Of a stretch of 64,000 nucleotides of DNA, positions 17,078-24,962 are shown piece by piece. Made by a program: the position numbers and the translations under genes. This DNA is from Paenibacillus shirakamiensis (GTDB lineage: Bacteria > Bacillota > Bacilli > Paenibacillales > Paenibacillaceae): the NCBI RefSeq assembly GCF_017874255.1, contig NZ_JAGGLD010000001.1, forward strand, positions 620,001-684,000. Reading direction: 5' to 3'. Position 1 is the first letter of the stretch, and every line of letters starts with the position of its first letter. The notes below the pieces were generated by a model. That model worked only from the letters and a program-made list of their open reading frames with translations, was not told the DNA's origin and did no database searches.

Positions 17078-18277
17078 CTAGAAAAGGGATAACTTCCCAA
17101 TTCGATAGACAGCTTCACGGAGTCGTTCTTCATCACTTAGCAGGCCCAGCCTTACGAATCCTTCACCGTGGCTGCCAAACCCAACCCCAGGTGCAACCGC
17201 TACTTTTGCTTTATCCAGTAATAATTCGGCAAATGAGCTGGAATCATAGCCTTGAGGAACGGGCAACCAAGCAAAGAACGAGCCTTTAGGTTTGGATGCA
17301 TCCCAACCAATCTCAGATAAAGCACCATATAGTGCATTTCTTCTGGACTCATATAGGGCTACTAGATCCGCGACATTCTGCTGACTGCTGGTCAAAGCAA
17401 TCTGCGCCGCTTCTTGTACCGCTCCAAATAAGCTAACATAGATATGATCTTGAAGTTGATTGATAAGAGAAATAATCTTTTCATTACCTAAGGCAAAAGC
17501 TACACGCCAACCAGCCATATTATAAGTTTTGGACATCGTATAATATTCGATACCTACTTCCTTAGCTCCAGAAGCTTCTAGGAAACTCACAGGACGGTGT
17601 CCATCAAATCCTATGGCGCCATAGGCGAAGTCACTAGCAACCACAATGTTATTTTCTGCTGCAAATTTGACCGTGTCTTCATAGAAGGAGAGCGGTGCTG
17701 TAGCCGAAGTTGGATTGTTCGGATAATTCAGGAACATTAATTTGGCACGAGCTTTGTCTGCGGCACTTATAGCCGTGTAATCCGGTAGATAATGATGTTC
17801 TTCTCGGAGCGGGAGGAAGGACATCTCCCCGCCTGCAAGTGCTACGCCTGACCAATAATCCGGATAACCTGGATTAGGAACTAAGCAAAGATCCCCAGGA
17901 TTCAGAAGAATTTGGCTAATCTGCACAAGACCCGTTTTTCCACCGAATAGGATTGCGACTTCTTTCTCTGGATCTAAAGTAACGCCATAATCTTCGAGAT
18001 AGCGCTGGGCCACAGCTTCTTTTAAGAAGGCATGTCCTGAAAAGGGAGAGTATTTGTGGTATTGTGGGTTAGCGACTGCCTTCTGAGCCGCCTCTACAAT
18101 ATGTATTGGTGTGGGACGATCTGGATTTCCCTGTCCTAAATTGATCACGTCGTGGCCTGCAGCCACCTGCTTACCTACATTTTGAACCAGTGTAGCAAAA
18201 AACTGCTTAGGCAGACGCCCCATAATATCAGCGGGTTCTACGGTAATAGAGGGGTACCCTTTCTCGGGTTGACTCAT
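17078..18277 (-). CDS. mtnE: Methionine-salvage aminotransferase MtnE (YkrV type)
   Basis: A 399-residue fold-type I PLP aminotransferase. The PLP lysine lies in YTMSKTYNMAGWR, and GQGNPDRPTP, LNYPNNPTSA and VAPGVGFGSHGEGFVRLGLL are close to B. subtilis YkrV/MtnE. It transaminates 2-keto-4-methylthiobutyrate to methionine, with glutamine as favoured donor. ATG 18277 is preceded by CGGAGTG; GTG 18289 would abut that site. It is divergent from mtnU, whose product handles the ketoglutaramate left when glutamine is the donor. Its stop lies 15 bases before the T-box promoter on the same strand, so read-through into the pro-mtn leader is possible. Confidence 0.9.
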   Translation of the reverse strand: MSQPEKGYPSITVEPADIMGRLPKQFFATLVQNVGKQVAAGHDVINLGQGNPDRPTPIHIVEAAQKAVANPQYHKYSPFSGHAFLKEAVAQRYLEDYGVTLDPEKEVAILFGGKTGLVQISQILLNPGDLCLVPNPGYPDYWSGVALAGGEMSFLPLREEHHYLPDYTAISAADKARAKLMFLNYPNNPTSATAPLSFYEDTVKFAAENNIVVASDFAYGAIGFDGHRPVSFLEASGAKEVGIEYYTMSKTYNMAGWRVAFALGNEKIISLINQLQDHIYVSLFGAVQEAAQIALTSSQQNVADLVALYESRRNALYGALSEIGWDASKPKGSFFAWLPVPQGYDSSSFAELLLDKAKVAVAPGVGFGSHGEGFVRLGLLSDEERLREAVYRIGKLSLF

Positions 18278-18368
18278 AGATTTACACACTCCGATCCATA
18301 CAAAAATAGAATAGTTTTAACTTAACATGATTTAACCAAGGTGTATAGAATGAATTGGACTGGTATTA

Positions 18369-18398
18369 TTGCATTTCTATCCTCCTAGACGATATGAT
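18369..18398 (+). promoter_or_regulatory. Promoter of mtnU
   Basis: TTGCAT (18369-18374), an 18-base spacer and TATGAT (18393-18398), 39 bases before the ATG. No SAM (S-box) riboswitch was recognised in this divergent region. Confidence 0.6.
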
Positions 18399-18437
18399 AT
18401 AACGAACAATTTACGCATGAATAAGGAGGTCCTTATA

Positions 18438-19259
18438 ATGACCGCTAAACCTACTTTAAATATTACAATGATTCAATCTGATATCATGCTCGGGGAACCC
18501 GATGCCAATCGAGTGCGAGTGAAGACGCAGATGGAACAGGCGATGGACATGGATATTAAGCCTGATGTAATTGTGTTACCTGAAATGTGGAATACAGGGT
18601 ATGCGCTGGATCAAATTCAAGATCTAGCAGATGCCGAAGGAGCGCTCTCGAAGACTTGGCTAGCTCAGTTTGCTGCAGAACATAGAGTTCACATTATAGG
18701 AGGTTCCGTAGCTCAAAAAACGGATGGACTTGTCCGCAACACCATGTATACGTTTAATCGTGACGGTGAGTTAACAGCCGAGTATTCCAAAATCCATCTT
18801 TTTCGCTTAATGGAGGAGGAGAAGCATCTCACTTCAGGCGATGAAATAGTCACATTTCCAATCGAGGGGGCTATGGGGGGAGCATCCATTTGTTACGATA
18901 TACGGTTCCCTGAGTTATCCCGCACGCTCGCATTACAAGGCGCAAAAGTGTTATTCGTTCCAGCAGAATGGCCTCATCCAAGGCTGCATCACTGGCGTAC
19001 ATTGTTAACCGCACGGGCGATTGAGAATCAAATGTATGTCGTCGCTTGCAATCGGGTGGGCAGTAGTGGGAAAGATACGTTTTTTGGACATTCACTCATT
19101 ATAGATCCTTGGGGTGAAATTATAGCCGAAGGTGGAGAATCCGAGGAATTAGTCAGCGGACAGATCGACCTCAACTTGGTGGATGAAGTGCGTACGAAGA
19201 TTCCGGTATTTGAGGACCGTAGACCTTATTTATATCAGCTAGATCGTAAAGATATCTAA
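18438..19259 (+). CDS. mtnU: Carbon-nitrogen hydrolase, MtnU-type omega-amidase
   Basis: A 273-residue nitrilase-superfamily enzyme starting at ATG 18438 after AAGGAGG. The catalytic triad is visible as E49 (VLPEMWNTGY), K118 (EYSKIHLF) and C152 (GASICYDIRFPE). MtnU-type enzymes are thought to hydrolyse alpha-ketoglutaramate, which is formed when a glutamine-dependent transaminase such as MtnE works; this pulls the salvage reaction forward. Its place head-to-head with mtnE supports that role. Another small amide substrate cannot be excluded. Confidence 0.85.
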   Translation: MTAKPTLNITMIQSDIMLGEPDANRVRVKTQMEQAMDMDIKPDVIVLPEMWNTGYALDQIQDLADAEGALSKTWLAQFAAEHRVHIIGGSVAQKTDGLVRNTMYTFNRDGELTAEYSKIHLFRLMEEEKHLTSGDEIVTFPIEGAMGGASICYDIRFPELSRTLALQGAKVLFVPAEWPHPRLHHWRTLLTARAIENQMYVVACNRVGSSGKDTFFGHSLIIDPWGEIIAEGGESEELVSGQIDLNLVDEVRTKIPVFEDRRPYLYQLDRKDI

Positions 19260-19266
19260 TCAAATA

Positions 19267-19308
19267 AATGACTCTCCACCTTTCTAAGGTTCGAGAGTCA
19301 TTTTTTGT
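19267..19308. terminator. Shared terminator of convergent mtnU and the LysR gene
   Basis: AATGACTCTC (19267-19276) pairs with GAGAGTCATT (19293-19302), followed by TTTT on the + strand. The LysR stop codon lies in the loop. Confidence 0.85.
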
Positions 19309-20201
19309 TCTAGCGTAGTTTTGAACGTTTCAATAAAGGCTTCCGCTGCTTTAGATAGGTATCTGCCCTTACGGTAGGCAATCACTAGCGTCCTACTAGG
19401 GGCGGGGTCAGCCAGAGTTAAGTAGATCGGTACCATTTCACTCCGCTGAGATCTAGCGATAAAACGGGGAACGAACGTAATGCCCATTCCTGCCGCAACT
19501 AAGGACTGAATCGTCTCAATGTTATTGCTTTCAAAGACGATATTAGGCTCAAACCCTGACTCTCGGCACAAATCCACGATCAGCCTGCGCAGACCTTGAC
19601 CTTTTTTAAGCACAATAAAGGCTTCGTCTTTCAGTTGGCTGACGTGAACATCCTTACCTAGATTAGAAAATTCCGCAAGTGGATGGTTCGGAGGCACAGC
19701 TAGATCGATTTGCTCTTCTCCAATGGGTTCAAAGGTTAATGATGATTCTTCCAAAGGTAGTGAGAGAAGGCTTAAATCTGTTCCCCCACCTGCTGTTAAT
19801 TTCTCCAAATTGAGCGAAGTGTCTTCTAATAAAGAGATTTGAATGTCAGGATAGGCCTCTTTGAAGGCGGGAAGTACATAGGGGAGCAGGTGAGAACCTG
19901 TAATCGGCATACTTCCAACGACAACTCGCCCCTTGCGAAGCTGAGAGATATCATCCATTTCTTGCCGCAGCTGTTCAACAGCGTCAACAATTTTACGTGC
20001 ATGGACAATGAAACTTTCCCCCGCGTGCGTAAGTTCCACACTGCTGGTATTTCGCTGGAATAAAAGTACCCCAAGTTCTTTTTCTAGCTTGGACAGTTGC
20101 TGACTTAATGAGGGCTGTGCAATATGTAGCTTATCTGCGGCTCTTGAGAAATTACGTTCTTCTGCAATTTGAAGTGTATAATGCAATTGTCGAAATTCCA
20201 A
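19284..20201 (-). CDS. LysR-family transcriptional regulator
   Basis: A 305-residue regulator. I start it at TTG 20201, nine bases after AAGGAGG, giving MEFRQLHYTLQIAEERNFS; a longer frame to 20240 includes the ribosome site. The N-terminal helix-turn-helix (about 1-62: FSRAADKLHIAQPSLSQQLSKLE) is followed by the LysR substrate-binding domain (about 90-295), similar to the CysL/AlsR/CynR group. The ligand is unknown. It is divergent from the 130-aa gene and leuC-leuD, and an ACCTAT half-site recurs in all three promoter regions. Inference: it controls itself and leuCD, perhaps sensing a leucine-pathway intermediate. Confidence 0.88.
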   Translation of the reverse strand: MEFRQLHYTLQIAEERNFSRAADKLHIAQPSLSQQLSKLEKELGVLLFQRNTSSVELTHAGESFIVHARKIVDAVEQLRQEMDDISQLRKGRVVVGSMPITGSHLLPYVLPAFKEAYPDIQISLLEDTSLNLEKLTAGGGTDLSLLSLPLEESSLTFEPIGEEQIDLAVPPNHPLAEFSNLGKDVHVSQLKDEAFIVLKKGQGLRRLIVDLCRESGFEPNIVFESNNIETIQSLVAAGMGITFVPRFIARSQRSEMVPIYLTLADPAPSRTLVIAYRKGRYLSKAAEAFIETFKTTLEQKMTLEP

Positions 20202-20244
20202 TTTGTGAATCCTCCTTATAAAGAAAGCTTTATTTATCATAATT

Positions 20245-20260
20245 ACCTATAAATGAGTAT
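20245..20260. promoter_or_regulatory. Possible LysR-protein site in its own promoter region
   Basis: ACCTATAAATGAGTAT has a half-site ACCTAT and an imperfect opposite arm. It is the weakest of three related sites (compare 20349-20361 and 20961-20975). Confidence 0.3.
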
Positions 20261-20337
20261 AATATATTTCATCAATAAAAACCTTATGTTGAGCATGAGA
20301 GTAACAATTTAAGGTTGACATGTAGGCCTGTATTCAG

Positions 20338-20366
20338 ATGACATTTGAACCTATATAAGGTATAAT
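20338..20366 (+). promoter_or_regulatory. Promoter of the 130-aa gene, with a palindrome over the -10
   Basis: ATGACA (20338-20343), a 17-base spacer and a perfect TATAAT (20361-20366). The palindromic ACCTATATAAGGT (20349-20361) overlaps the -10 and resembles the operator-like repeat before leuC. Confidence 0.65.
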
Positions 20367-20391
20367 GAACTTAACTTATTTAATGCTCAGA

Positions 20392-20435
20392 TTAAGGGCC
20401 TCCACTTCATTTATGATGTAAGCGGAGGCCCTTAA
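20392..20435 (+). repeat. 12-bp inverted repeat in the leader of the 130-aa gene
   Basis: TTAAGGGCCTCC (20392-20403) pairs perfectly with GGAGGCCCTTAA (20424-20435); the loop can pair further (CTTCAT with ATGATG-like bases). There is no T run, so it is not a typical terminator. It starts about 20 bases after the expected transcription start and ends 32 bases before the ATG. Confidence 0.7.
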
Positions 20436-20467
20436 TGTATTTTACAATGTTAAAAAAGAGGTGCCCC

Positions 20468-20860
20468 ATGATTAATGAACAACAATTCCGGGAGCGTTAT
20501 GAACTTATTGTGGGAAGTTTGCAGACACTAGTCGATGAGCATTCCAGCTTGCAGTACATTCAAGAATCGATGTCCATTGTAGATGGAGGTGCGTTTCAAT
20601 GGTCAGCCCTTCCTCCTGATTCAAAGCGAATGCAGTTAAGTATATCTAAAGAGTATCAAGAACTCACCCAAGCCGTTAGACTTGTACTTGAGGAGAACGA
20701 GTGTGAATGTCTAGAAGAATTTGATCTTTCATGTCAGGCCGTCTTGGATTTCATTATGCAGCGTAACATATGTCTAGAATCTCAGACCGAAGATGCTTTA
20801 ATAGTCGTGAAAATGGAGATAAATCAGCAACAGCATTTTTTTCGTGAATTTGCCATGTGA
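20468..20860 (+). CDS. Hypothetical acidic protein, 130 residues
   Basis: ATG 20468 follows AGAGGTG by four bases; an earlier in-frame ATG at 20435 lies in the hairpin without a ribosome site. The product is acidic and helix-rich, without a signal peptide or membrane segment, with two Cys close together (ECECLEEFDLSC). I do not recognise a family. It has its own strong promoter and a clear terminator, so it looks like an independent short transcript between the LysR gene and leuC. Small acidic helical proteins can be regulators or adaptors, but nothing here shows that. Confidence 0.6.
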   Translation: MINEQQFRERYELIVGSLQTLVDEHSSLQYIQESMSIVDGGAFQWSALPPDSKRMQLSISKEYQELTQAVRLVLEENECECLEEFDLSCQAVLDFIMQRNICLESQTEDALIVVKMEINQQQHFFREFAM

Positions 20861-20896
20861 TTTTCCATCTAATATGAACGTAATAGTTTTGGAGCG

Positions 20897-20928
20897 AAGT
20901 ACAGATCTTGCTATCTGTACTTTTTTTG
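20897..20928 (+). terminator. Intrinsic terminator after the 130-aa gene
   Basis: AGTACAGAT (20898-20906) pairs with ATCTGTACT (20913-20921), followed by TTTTTT. Confidence 0.93.
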
Positions 20929-20954
20929 CCCTTTTTTTCTTATAGTACATCGTA

Positions 20955-20984
20955 TTGTTTATAGGTCTAACCTATTACTATTAT
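20955..20984 (+). promoter_or_regulatory. leuCD promoter with a perfect inverted repeat between -35 and -10
   Basis: TTGTTT (20955-20960), an 18-base spacer and TATTAT (20979-20984). The spacer starts with ATAGGT-CTA-ACCTAT (20961-20975), a perfect palindrome of 15 bases with the T-N11-A form typical of LysR-type regulators. It is a likely operator for the LysR protein encoded nearby. Confidence 0.6.
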
Positions 20985-21024
20985 AGATTTTATATCTTGG
21001 ATCAATCAGAGCGGGGGTGGTATA

Positions 21025-21105
21025 GTGAATTCAACGCACGAAGGACGGGATATAGGGATCCGGAAGCTCCTTCGTCAGCAAGTTATAATCTGCCAGATGG
21101 GGTGA
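21025..21105 (+). CDS. Predicted leuC leader peptide, 26 codons
   Basis: GTG 21025 lies seven bases after a GGGGG ribosome site (21013-21017) and opens a frame ending at TGA 21103-21105, six bases before the leuC ATG. The peptide starts [19 protein letters not shown] and then has Val-Ile-Ile. Seven of 26 codons are for branched-chain residues, including adjacent Leu codons CTC-CTT (codons 15-16). The stop overlaps the leuC ribosome site, so translation of the two is linked. It has the features of an amino-acid-responsive leader peptide, but it is predicted from sequence only. Confidence 0.55.
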   Translation: MNSTHEGRDIGIRKLLRQQVIICQMG

Positions 21106-21109
21106 AGGA
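21038..21109 (+). promoter_or_regulatory. Predicted translational switch at the leuC ribosome binding site
   Basis: The segment TCCTTCGTC (21068-21076) can pair with the leuC Shine-Dalgarno region GGTGAAGGA (21101-21109; nine pairs including two G-U) and so hide it. The same segment also pairs with the upstream ACGAAGGA (21038-21045; eight perfect pairs), which would free it. The anti-Shine-Dalgarno segment contains the tandem Leu codons of the leader peptide. A ribosome stalled there for lack of Leu-tRNA would cover the segment and expose the leuC start. The pairings are seen in the sequence; the mechanism is inferred. Confidence 0.5.
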
Positions 21110-21110
21110 T

Positions 21111-22535
21111 ATGAGTAAACAAAGAACGATGTATGAGAAAATTTGGGATAACCATGTGATTCATCAAGAAGAAGGAAAGCCGAGCATTCTTTATATTGAT
21201 CTGCATTTGGTTCACGAAGTTACGTCTCCGCAGGCTTTTGAAGGACTTCGTCTCAGTGGGCGCAAGGTACGCAGACCTGAGCTAACTTTTGCTACTATGG
21301 ATCATAATGTTCCGACGAAAGACCGTTTTAACATTACCGATCCGATTTCCAAACAACAAATCGATACCCTTTCTCAGAACTGTCATGATTTTGGGGTAAC
21401 CTTGTTCGATCTGAATACGATTGATCAAGGCGTTGTACACGTAATGGGACCTGAGCTTGGACTGACGCATCCCGGCAAAACTATTGTTTGCGGCGATAGC
21501 CATACTTCCACACACGGTGCTTTTGGTGCTCTAGCATTTGGTATTGGAACCAGTGAAGTGGAGCATGTCATGGCAACCCAATGTTTACAGCAAGCCAAAG
21601 CTAAGACGCTCGAAATTCGCTTTATCGGTTCACGTAATCCAGGAGTTACGGCAAAGGATTTAATTTTGGGTGTTATTGCTAAATACGGTACGGACTTTGC
21701 TACCGGTTATGTTATTGAATATACCGGAGAAGCGATTCGTGAGCTGTCCATGGAAGAGCGTATGACGGTCTGCAATATGTCCATTGAAGGCGGAGCAAGA
21801 GCGGGACTCATTGCACCAGACGATACAACGTTTAACTATTTGCGTGGAAGACAGTATGTACCGCAGGGTGAAGCTTTTGATCAGACGGTTGAGACCTGGA
21901 AAGAACTTACAACAGATGATGGCGCACAGTTTGACTGGGTGCTAGAGTTTGATGTAGATACTCTGATTCCTCAAGTTACTTGGGGCACAAGTCCAGGGAT
22001 GGGAACGAACATTAATGCTCAGGTTCCTAATCCAGCGGATTTTGAATCGGACAATGAGCGTAAAGCGGCTGAAAAGGCGATCGAATATATGGGACTTGTC
22101 CCAGGAACACCGATTAATGAAATTGAAATCGATTATGTATTCATTGGTTCTTGTACAAATGGGCGGATTGAAGATCTGCGTGCAGCAGCGCAAGTGGCTA
22201 AAGGGCACACCGTATCTGACAAAGTCACGGCAATTGTGGTACCGGGTTCTGGTCGCGTGAAGATTCAAGCTGAAGAAGAAGGTCTGGATAAAATATTTAC
22301 AGAAGCAGGTTTTGAATGGCGCGAAGCTGGATGTAGTATGTGCCTAGCCATGAACCCTGATGTACTTCAACCGGGTCAACGCTGCGCTTCTACCTCTAAC
22401 CGTAATTTTGAAGGTCGCCAAGGACGTGGTGGACGTACTCACTTGGTATCGCCAGCGATGGCAGCAGCGGCGGCGGTTAAAGGTCATTTTGTTGATGTAC
22501 GTGACTGGAATTTCAAGACCGAAGCGGTTAGTTAA
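21111..22535 (+). CDS. leuC: 3-isopropylmalate dehydratase large subunit
   Basis: A 474-residue aconitase-family protein that, with LeuD, isomerises 2-isopropylmalate to 3-isopropylmalate. ATG 21111 is chosen by length and homology ([17 protein letters not shown]). Signatures are [27 protein letters not shown] in two parts, [11 protein letters not shown] and [13 protein letters not shown]; the three Cys bind the 4Fe-4S cluster. leuD follows after 28 bases. leuA, leuB and the ilv genes are not in this window, so leuCD stand apart from the rest of the pathway, which fits their having separate control upstream. Confidence 0.97.
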   Translation: MSKQRTMYEKIWDNHVIHQEEGKPSILYIDLHLVHEVTSPQAFEGLRLSGRKVRRPELTFATMDHNVPTKDRFNITDPISKQQIDTLSQNCHDFGVTLFDLNTIDQGVVHVMGPELGLTHPGKTIVCGDSHTSTHGAFGALAFGIGTSEVEHVMATQCLQQAKAKTLEIRFIGSRNPGVTAKDLILGVIAKYGTDFATGYVIEYTGEAIRELSMEERMTVCNMSIEGGARAGLIAPDDTTFNYLRGRQYVPQGEAFDQTVETWKELTTDDGAQFDWVLEFDVDTLIPQVTWGTSPGMGTNINAQVPNPADFESDNERKAAEKAIEYMGLVPGTPINEIEIDYVFIGSCTNGRIEDLRAAAQVAKGHTVSDKVTAIVVPGSGRVKIQAEEEGLDKIFTEAGFEWREAGCSMCLAMNPDVLQPGQRCASTSNRNFEGRQGRGGRTHLVSPAMAAAAAVKGHFVDVRDWNFKTEAVS

Positions 22536-22563
22536 TTACAACCATTAGAGGGGAGATATACCG

Positions 22564-23166
22564 ATGCAAGCATTTACTAAATTAACAGGAATCGTAGGTC
22601 CAGTGGACCGTGTAAACGTCGATACAGATGCCATTATTCCTAAGCAATTCCTCAAGAGAATCGAACGTACGGGCTTTGGTCAATTTTTGTTCTTTGAATG
22701 GCGCTTCGATGAACAGGGTGTTGTAAATCCGGAGTTTGAATTAAATAAACCTCGTTACGAAGGGGCTTCTGTTTTGATTTCCCGAGTGAACTTTGGCTGC
22801 GGATCTTCTAGAGAACATGCACCTTGGGCCATTATGGATTATGGCTTCCGTTGTGTAATCGCACCTTCTTTTGCCGACATCTTTTACAATAACTGTTTCA
22901 AGAATGGGATTTTGCCGATTGTGCTCTCCGAGGAACAGGTAGAAGACTTGTTCCAACGTACGGCAAATCATGATCTATACACACTTCATGTGGATCTTGA
23001 GAACAAGACAATTACGGATGAATATGGACTTAATATTCAGTTTGATCTGGATGAGCATCGCCGTCAATTCTTGTTGCAGGGACTAGATGACATTGGACTC
23101 ACACTTCAACATGAAGATGAAATAACAGCATTTGAACAGAAGAGAGCAGCTAGCGCGCTAGCATAG
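22564..23166 (+). CDS. leuD: 3-isopropylmalate dehydratase small subunit
   Basis: A 200-residue swivel-domain partner of LeuC. It has [20 protein letters not shown] near the N-terminus, the [14 protein letters not shown] motif and [17 protein letters not shown]. Length is normal. ATG 22564 follows GAGGGGAG. The two genes form one operon that ends in a strong terminator. Confidence 0.97.
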   Translation: MQAFTKLTGIVGPVDRVNVDTDAIIPKQFLKRIERTGFGQFLFFEWRFDEQGVVNPEFELNKPRYEGASVLISRVNFGCGSSREHAPWAIMDYGFRCVIAPSFADIFYNNCFKNGILPIVLSEEQVEDLFQRTANHDLYTLHVDLENKTITDEYGLNIQFDLDEHRRQFLLQGLDDIGLTLQHEDEITAFEQKRAASALA

Positions 23167-23190
23167 CATTTGCTTACAATATAAGAATGA

Positions 23191-23229
23191 AGTACCTTTA
23201 GGCCATTTGGCTTAAAGGTATTTTTTTTA
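23191..23229 (+). terminator. Intrinsic terminator after leuD
   Basis: TACCTTTAGGCC pairs with GGCTTAAAGGTA (23193-23220, near perfect), then TTTTTTTT. Confidence 0.93.
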
Positions 23230-23312
23230 TGATGAAATGAAGAGATAGGTACATAAATCTCTCTTTTCAATCTATGAATTGGTAATTTTTCCTGCTAAGA
23301 TGGTAGTAATTC

Positions 23313-23337
23313 GCAACTTTTGATAGATTTTGACGTC
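23313..23337 (+). promoter_or_regulatory. ECF-sigma-type promoter of amidase module 1
   Basis: GCAAC-TTTT (23313-23321) and CGTC-TA (23334-23339) with 16 bases between AAC and CGTC, close to the Bacillus sigma-X/M/V pattern (GAAAC, N16-17, CGTC). The same layout stands before the paralogous module at 25808-25832. It lies about 90 bases before the start codon. Confidence 0.6.
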
Positions 23338-23426
23338 TAGCATTATAAGGTTAGGTCAGATGTCCATAAGTCGAAGCAGAAGTAAAATCTATTAAATTCC
23401 GTGTACCGGAATGGCAGGGGTGTTCA

Positions 23427-24923
23427 ATGAAAAAGCTAGTATTCGGATTGCTGCTTGTATTGTTTTTGTGGGCAATTCCAGGGCATATGGAGGCGGCAGG
23501 GTCAGGTACGCATATTAACTTAGATGGTCAAGAAGTGAAGTTAACGCAAGATACCCAAGTGCAGACGGTTCAAGATACCATCATGGTTCCTTTGCGAGTG
23601 ATTGTGGAGCAGTTAGGTTATGACGTGAATTGGGATAGCAAGACAAGTTCGGTAACGATTGAGCAAGCAGGAAATACACTAAAGCTAACAGTTAATAAGA
23701 AGTCAGCCACCGTGAACGGCCAGAAGGTTACTTTACGTACAGCACCATTATTAAAAGGAAATACTACATATGTCCCCTTACGTTTTGTGTCGGAACAAAC
23801 TGGAGTGAAGGTAGTATGGGACGAGTCTTCTAAGACGGCCTTTCTCACTTCTGTCACGCAAACTGGCGAAAGTGGGGGTAAAGGAACAACTACCAATAGC
23901 GGGAATACAAGCGGAGGAGATACAGAGGGGAATGTAGTTATTCCTCCGGTAGCAGGGGGCAACGGATCCGGCACATCAACAGGGACGGGAACCTCAGTAA
24001 GCTCCAAACTTGCTTCAATCGGGGGAATAAGCTTTAGTGATAATCGACTGGTGATTGCTGTAGATGGCAAGACCACACCAAAGACCTCTATACTCACCAA
24101 TCCTAATCGCATTGTCGTGGATATTCCAAATACCAAATTCTCTGACCTCTTCCTAGCTTCTCAAGCTTTGGATATAGCAGGTCAAGGTATATTACCTGTT
24201 ATAGGGTATCCTGATCTATCGCAGGTACGCTTTTCTTTGTTCAATTCAAGTCCTTCCACCGTAAGGATTGTGCTGGATTTGAATTACAGTAAAAATTTTG
24301 AACTTACAAATGCAGGGGATGGGTTAATCGTTGTCGATCTTAACAAAGATTCTTCCACAACTCCTGTGGTTCCACCGGGCGGAAATGGCAAAAAGTTAGT
24401 TGTTCTGGATGCTGGACATGGGGGTAAAGATTCAGGGGCCATCAGTATAACAGGGCGATATGAGAAAAACTTCAATTTAGCCGTAATTCTAAAAGTAGCG
24501 GATCTCTTGAAGAAACAATCCGATATCGATTTTGTATTAACTCGCAGTGATGATTCCTTCCCGAGCTTACAAGATCGCGCTAAAATTGCTAATGATCTAC
24601 ATGCGGATGTATTCATATCGGTTCACGGGAATAGCGGTTCTCCAGCTGCTACAGGTTCTGAGACTTACTATACGCGCAGCGATAGTGCTCCATTAGCCAA
24701 CATTATGCATAAGTACTTAACAAAGGCTACAGGACTTCCTGACCGCAGAGTGAACTCCAAGAGTCTTCATGTAACTAGAGAGACCAAAATGCCTGCTGTA
24801 CTTCTTGAAGTAGGCTATCTAAGTAACAAGAGAGACGAAGGGCTTATGTACGATGATGCATTCCAACAACGTGTTGCTGAAGGCATTGTTGCAGGTATTA
24901 AGGAATATTTGGGTATAAGATAA
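23427..24923 (+). CDS. Secreted N-acetylmuramoyl-L-alanine amidase (module 1)
   Basis: A 498-residue cell-wall hydrolase that cuts the amide bond between MurNAc and the stem peptide. It has a signal peptide (about 1-23), a copper-amine-oxidase-N-terminal-like domain (about 27-145; MVPLRVIVEQLGYDVNWD), a Gly/Thr-rich linker (about 150-195), an AMIN domain (about 200-305) and Amidase_3 (about 318-495). The Amidase_3 zinc and catalytic residues appear in DAGHGGKDSGA, YEKNFNLAV, ISVHGNSG and LLEVGYLSN. AMIN domains target such enzymes to septa or wall polymers. The start follows GGCAGGGGTG. It has a close paralogue at 25916, and each is followed by a GerMN lipoprotein gene. Confidence 0.92.
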   Translation: MKKLVFGLLLVLFLWAIPGHMEAAGSGTHINLDGQEVKLTQDTQVQTVQDTIMVPLRVIVEQLGYDVNWDSKTSSVTIEQAGNTLKLTVNKKSATVNGQKVTLRTAPLLKGNTTYVPLRFVSEQTGVKVVWDESSKTAFLTSVTQTGESGGKGTTTNSGNTSGGDTEGNVVIPPVAGGNGSGTSTGTGTSVSSKLASIGGISFSDNRLVIAVDGKTTPKTSILTNPNRIVVDIPNTKFSDLFLASQALDIAGQGILPVIGYPDLSQVRFSLFNSSPSTVRIVLDLNYSKNFELTNAGDGLIVVDLNKDSSTTPVVPPGGNGKKLVVLDAGHGGKDSGAISITGRYEKNFNLAVILKVADLLKKQSDIDFVLTRSDDSFPSLQDRAKIANDLHADVFISVHGNSGSPAATGSETYYTRSDSAPLANIMHKYLTKATGLPDRRVNSKSLHVTRETKMPAVLLEVGYLSNKRDEGLMYDDAFQQRVAEGIVAGIKEYLGIR

Positions 24924-24962
24924 GTAGAGTTAATAGAACTTATAGAATTTAGGGGGGATCGT

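Noticed and set aside
21011..21076. The GGGGGTGGTATAGTGAA region before leuC looked like a T-box core or a tRNA D-arm
   Set aside because: The T-box consensus ends in ACCGCG, which is not kept; no stem I or specifier region fits in the short leader, and no anticodon or T arm is present for a tRNA.
20955..21110. An N-terminal extension of leuC in its own frame back to 20955
   Set aside because: It would begin inside the promoter region and has no family match; LeuC homology and length support ATG 21111.
23618..24136. A 172-codon minus-strand frame inside the first amidase gene
   Set aside because: It arises from the repetitive Gly/Thr linker and lacks a start signal; the amidase domains on the + strand are clear.
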